Shown here: positions 4,681-6,755 of the stretch, in pieces
Numbering within the stretch: position 1 is the first letter of the stretch
Layout of the letters: each line of letters opens with the position of its first letter
Assembly: GCA_900766125.1 (NCBI GenBank)
Contig: CAAFUD010000233.1
Span: 1-6,755, forward strand
Source of the DNA: an uncultured Veillonella sp.
GTDB lineage: Bacteria; Bacillota; Negativicutes; Veillonellales; Veillonellaceae
DNA length: 6,755 bases
Reading direction: 5' to 3'
The notes under the pieces: model-generated
Seen by the model: the letters and a program-made list of their open reading frames with translations, nothing else
Database searches by the model: none
Told to the model about the DNA's origin: nothing
Position numbers and translations under genes: made by a program

Positions 4681-6755
4681 TACTTATCTACATCCTTTTT
4701 CAAATTAAATTTAATTTCATCTTTAATGCGATCGCCAAATGTTGCACCAGCAACACCAACAGCAAAAGCTCCTACAGGACCAGCACCACTTCCTACAAGT
4801 CCGCCACCTAATCCAGTAGCTACAGGAATTAAATCAGCTCCCCAGGCCTTTGCTAGTTCACGCCCACTGTATACTTGATAGTCCATATATAAGTCCTTAG
4901 CTAAATAACCAATTAAAACAGGTCCTCCAGTTCGAGAAACAGTACGTGCAAATTTTGATGCCTTTTCAGTATAATGAACATATCCAACCCATGGTTGATT
5001 TCCTACCTCTGATAATACATTTTGAGCAACTGACTTTCCTAAATCATCTTTAGTCCAAACAAATCCAGGTTTAATTATAGTCTTAGGAGTTATATTTTCA
5101 TTACGCTTAACAAAGCCTAATTTCTCTCTATCCAACGGAGTAAGATCTTTGTCATAATATCGTCTAATTCCTGTCGATTTAAATATAGAGCTTCGTCCAT
5201 TACGCGGTATCCCAAAAGTTTTAAATGATGATTTATAATCTCTATACCCATTTTCATTAAGATTTAAGGTTGGTAAATCACCCATTTTAAAATAATAACC
5301 ATGCCGTGCAAACAAAGCTCTTACAGCATTATAATACTCTGATACCTTACTAGGATTATTAACACCGACTTCATTCTTAATTATTTTATTGTGTAATACA
5401 TGCATCTCATGAAAAACTTCATTAGCTTGTTGGAAGTATACTTCCTGCCACTTTGCATCTACCGCTTTACGCTCTTCATCACTTTTTGCTTTTGAATATT
5501 CCTGTTTATATAATTTTATTTGCTCATGGGTCAAGAAATTATTTTTGGTAGCAGATAGTGAAACACCAATTCCTAATGAAGAGTGTAAAACTGTATTACC
5601 TAATATTGCGCTAGCAATTTTATATACATCAGAATTATCAACATACTTACCGTTAACGTCTACTGTACTATTAGGATGTTTAGCTAATTCTTTAGCAATA
5701 GCGCCTACCATCACCTCGTTAGTACTAGCTACTGTAAATCCTTCTAGGCTAGAGCCTCCAGACATATTAGAGACTACTGCACCAAAACCACCGTGTAAGG
5801 CAACTTTATAAATACCGCCATCTTTCCATTTATCAGCTTCTTTTTGATATCGTTTTTTTAGAGCTTCATCAGAAGTGTTAACTGCTTTTTCTTCATATTT
5901 CTGAACTTGCTTCATAGCAATATCCCCAATAAGTTTAAAGCCTTTATCAGATACAGTATTAACGTATTCCATACGCTCTTTCACATCACCCTTATCAAAT
6001 ATAGGTTTAATACTATTGAGTGCATGTTCAGTGTCACTGTTAATAGTAGTAAGAGTTTTACCCTCTACTTCTACCAATATAGCATCGCTAATAGCAGATT
6101 TTGTGGTAGATTGGGCCTTATCTGATACTGGAATAGAAACTACCGGAGATAGCCCTAACGGGTTGATTTTACCGAGAATACCTTTTGCTGTCAATCCGGA
6201 TGTATTCATTGCTATACCAGATTTCTTAGCCTTATAAGACGCTTCATTATGAAGGTCTTCCATAACTAGAGATTTAGTAGACAGCTTATTTTTTTCAGGT
6301 GTAGCCTTACTAGTTATAGTAGCACCTTTTAATGTTGTCGTATTGCCAACAGTAATATTCACACCATCATTACCTGCATAAATACCAGATTGATCTGTAA
6401 CACTTTTATAAGTACTATCAATATTGCCTTTTACATTAACACCATTAATCGTAGGTTGAGATATAAAGTTTGCACCAGAGATAGAAATTCCCTTGTTCTT
6501 AGATGTTTCATGATAGGTTTGACTGTCTTGCAAGCTCTCTACAGTCAGATTATTACCTACTTTCGCCGTTACACCTTGTCCAGAGATAGTAGAACCGATA
6601 AGGTTAGTATCATTGCCACTTTCGATAGACACATTGTTAGAACCTACAACATGTGTACCAGTATAAGTTGTAGTATCTTCTATGCCATTTTCTGACCCTT
6701 TATAAGCGGAAGCCGACCAGCCTACGAGCCCACCAGTTCTCATACCAATATTAGC
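4680..6755 (-). CDS. CdiA-like contact-dependent inhibition exoprotein, C-terminal part (5' end beyond window)
   Basis: The frame is open to the right edge (residues ANIG precede the Met at 6743), so only the last 691 codons are visible. Numbering from that Met: 30-170 resembles filamentous-haemagglutinin repeats, with GSTISGQGVTAKVGNNL and QSGIYAGNDGVNITVG typical of the CdiA stalk. Residues 208-250 (AQSTTKSAISDAILV onward) and 300-395 (KWKDGGIYKVALHGG onward) match the CdiA pretoxin region. ATKNNFLTHEQ at 398-408 occupies the place of the VENN boundary motif. The C-terminal 285 residues are the variable toxin. They have a charged part (403-600), then a hydrophobic, glycine-rich end (about 605-671), including GLGGGLVGSGAGPVGAFAVG, and a charged tail DRIKDEIKFNLKKDVDK. 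This suggests a membrane-inserting toxin, but no known toxin family is recognised. The protein would be exported by an outer-membrane TpsB partner not present here. Confidence 0.9.
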   Translation of the reverse strand, partial: ANIGMRTGGLVGWSASAYKGSENGIEDTTTYTGTHVVGSNNVSIESGNDTNLIGSTISGQGVTAKVGNNLTVESLQDSQTYHETSKNKGISISGANFISQPTINGVNVKGNIDSTYKSVTDQSGIYAGNDGVNITVGNTTTLKGATITSKATPEKNKLSTKSLVMEDLHNEASYKAKKSGIAMNTSGLTAKGILGKINPLGLSPVVSIPVSDKAQSTTKSAISDAILVEVEGKTLTTINSDTEHALNSIKPIFDKGDVKERMEYVNTVSDKGFKLIGDIAMKQVQKYEEKAVNTSDEALKKRYQKEADKWKDGGIYKVALHGGFGAVVSNMSGGSSLEGFTVASTNEVMVGAIAKELAKHPNSTVDVNGKYVDNSDVYKIASAILGNTVLHSSLGIGVSLSATKNNFLTHEQIKLYKQEYSKAKSDEERKAVDAKWQEVYFQQANEVFHEMHVLHNKIIKNEVGVNNPSKVSEYYNAVRALFARHGYYFKMGDLPTLNLNENGYRDYKSSFKTFGIPRNGRSSIFKSTGIRRYYDKDLTPLDREKLGFVKRNENITPKTIIKPGFVWTKDDLGKSVAQNVLSEVGNQPWVGYVHYTEKASKFARTVSRTGGPVLIGYLAKDLYMDYQVYSGRELAKAWGADLIPVATGLGGGLVGSGAGPVGAFAVGVAGATFGDRIKDEIKFNLKKDVDK

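Noticed and set aside
5545..6237. Plus-strand open frames across the CdiA-like gene and similar ones across the other genes
   Set aside because: They are antisense to well-supported coding sequence, have no family resemblance and no convincing ribosome binding sites.

Overview
All genes supported here lie on the minus strand, so the window is read from right to left. The mix suggests a diderm Firmicute of the Negativicutes, most like Veillonella. There are strong AGGAGG-type ribosome binding sites, TTGACA/TATAAT-type promoters, Bacillus-like CysE and unimodular QueF proteins, and a CdiA/FHA-type two-partner-secreted exoprotein that requires an outer membrane. The genus is inferred from protein character and was not confirmed by search.

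Region by region, in transcription order. (1) Positions 6755-4339 hold the 3' part of a large contact-dependent-inhibition (CdiA-like) gene that runs off the right edge. It has filamentous-haemagglutinin repeats, a pretoxin region with a VENN-like boundary (ATKNN), and a roughly 285-residue C-terminal toxin region ending in a glycine-rich hydrophobic segment. Its stop codon overlaps the start of a 113-aa polytopic membrane protein, the probable immunity protein. (2) Positions 4338-4038 are about 300 bp without a gene. They contain a 69-bp imperfect inverted repeat (probable terminator) and the queF promoter. (3) Positions 4037-2678 hold queF (preQ0 reductase, queuosine synthesis), followed after one base by an unrecognised 286-aa integral membrane protein. 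(4) Positions 2623-764 are a cysteine-biosynthesis unit. The cysK promoter, an operator-like palindrome and an attenuator-like hairpin precede cysK; cysE follows, then a strong terminator. (5) Positions 726-140 hold dps, with a consensus promoter and a perfect-arm palindrome at the predicted transcription start. (6) Positions 134-1 hold a promoter and a tRNA-Ser(GCU) gene whose 3' end is cut by the window edge.

Functionally, CysE makes O-acetylserine and CysK converts it with sulfide to cysteine. The CysE tail ends in isoleucine, as expected if the two proteins form the cysteine synthase complex. A 17-base motif shared by the cysK leader and the cysK-cysE gap (14/17 identical) suggests a common regulator. 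Dps is an iron/peroxide-protection miniferritin. The most novel-looking content is the CDI toxin-immunity module, which by sequence character should act on membranes, together with the undescribed cysK leader.
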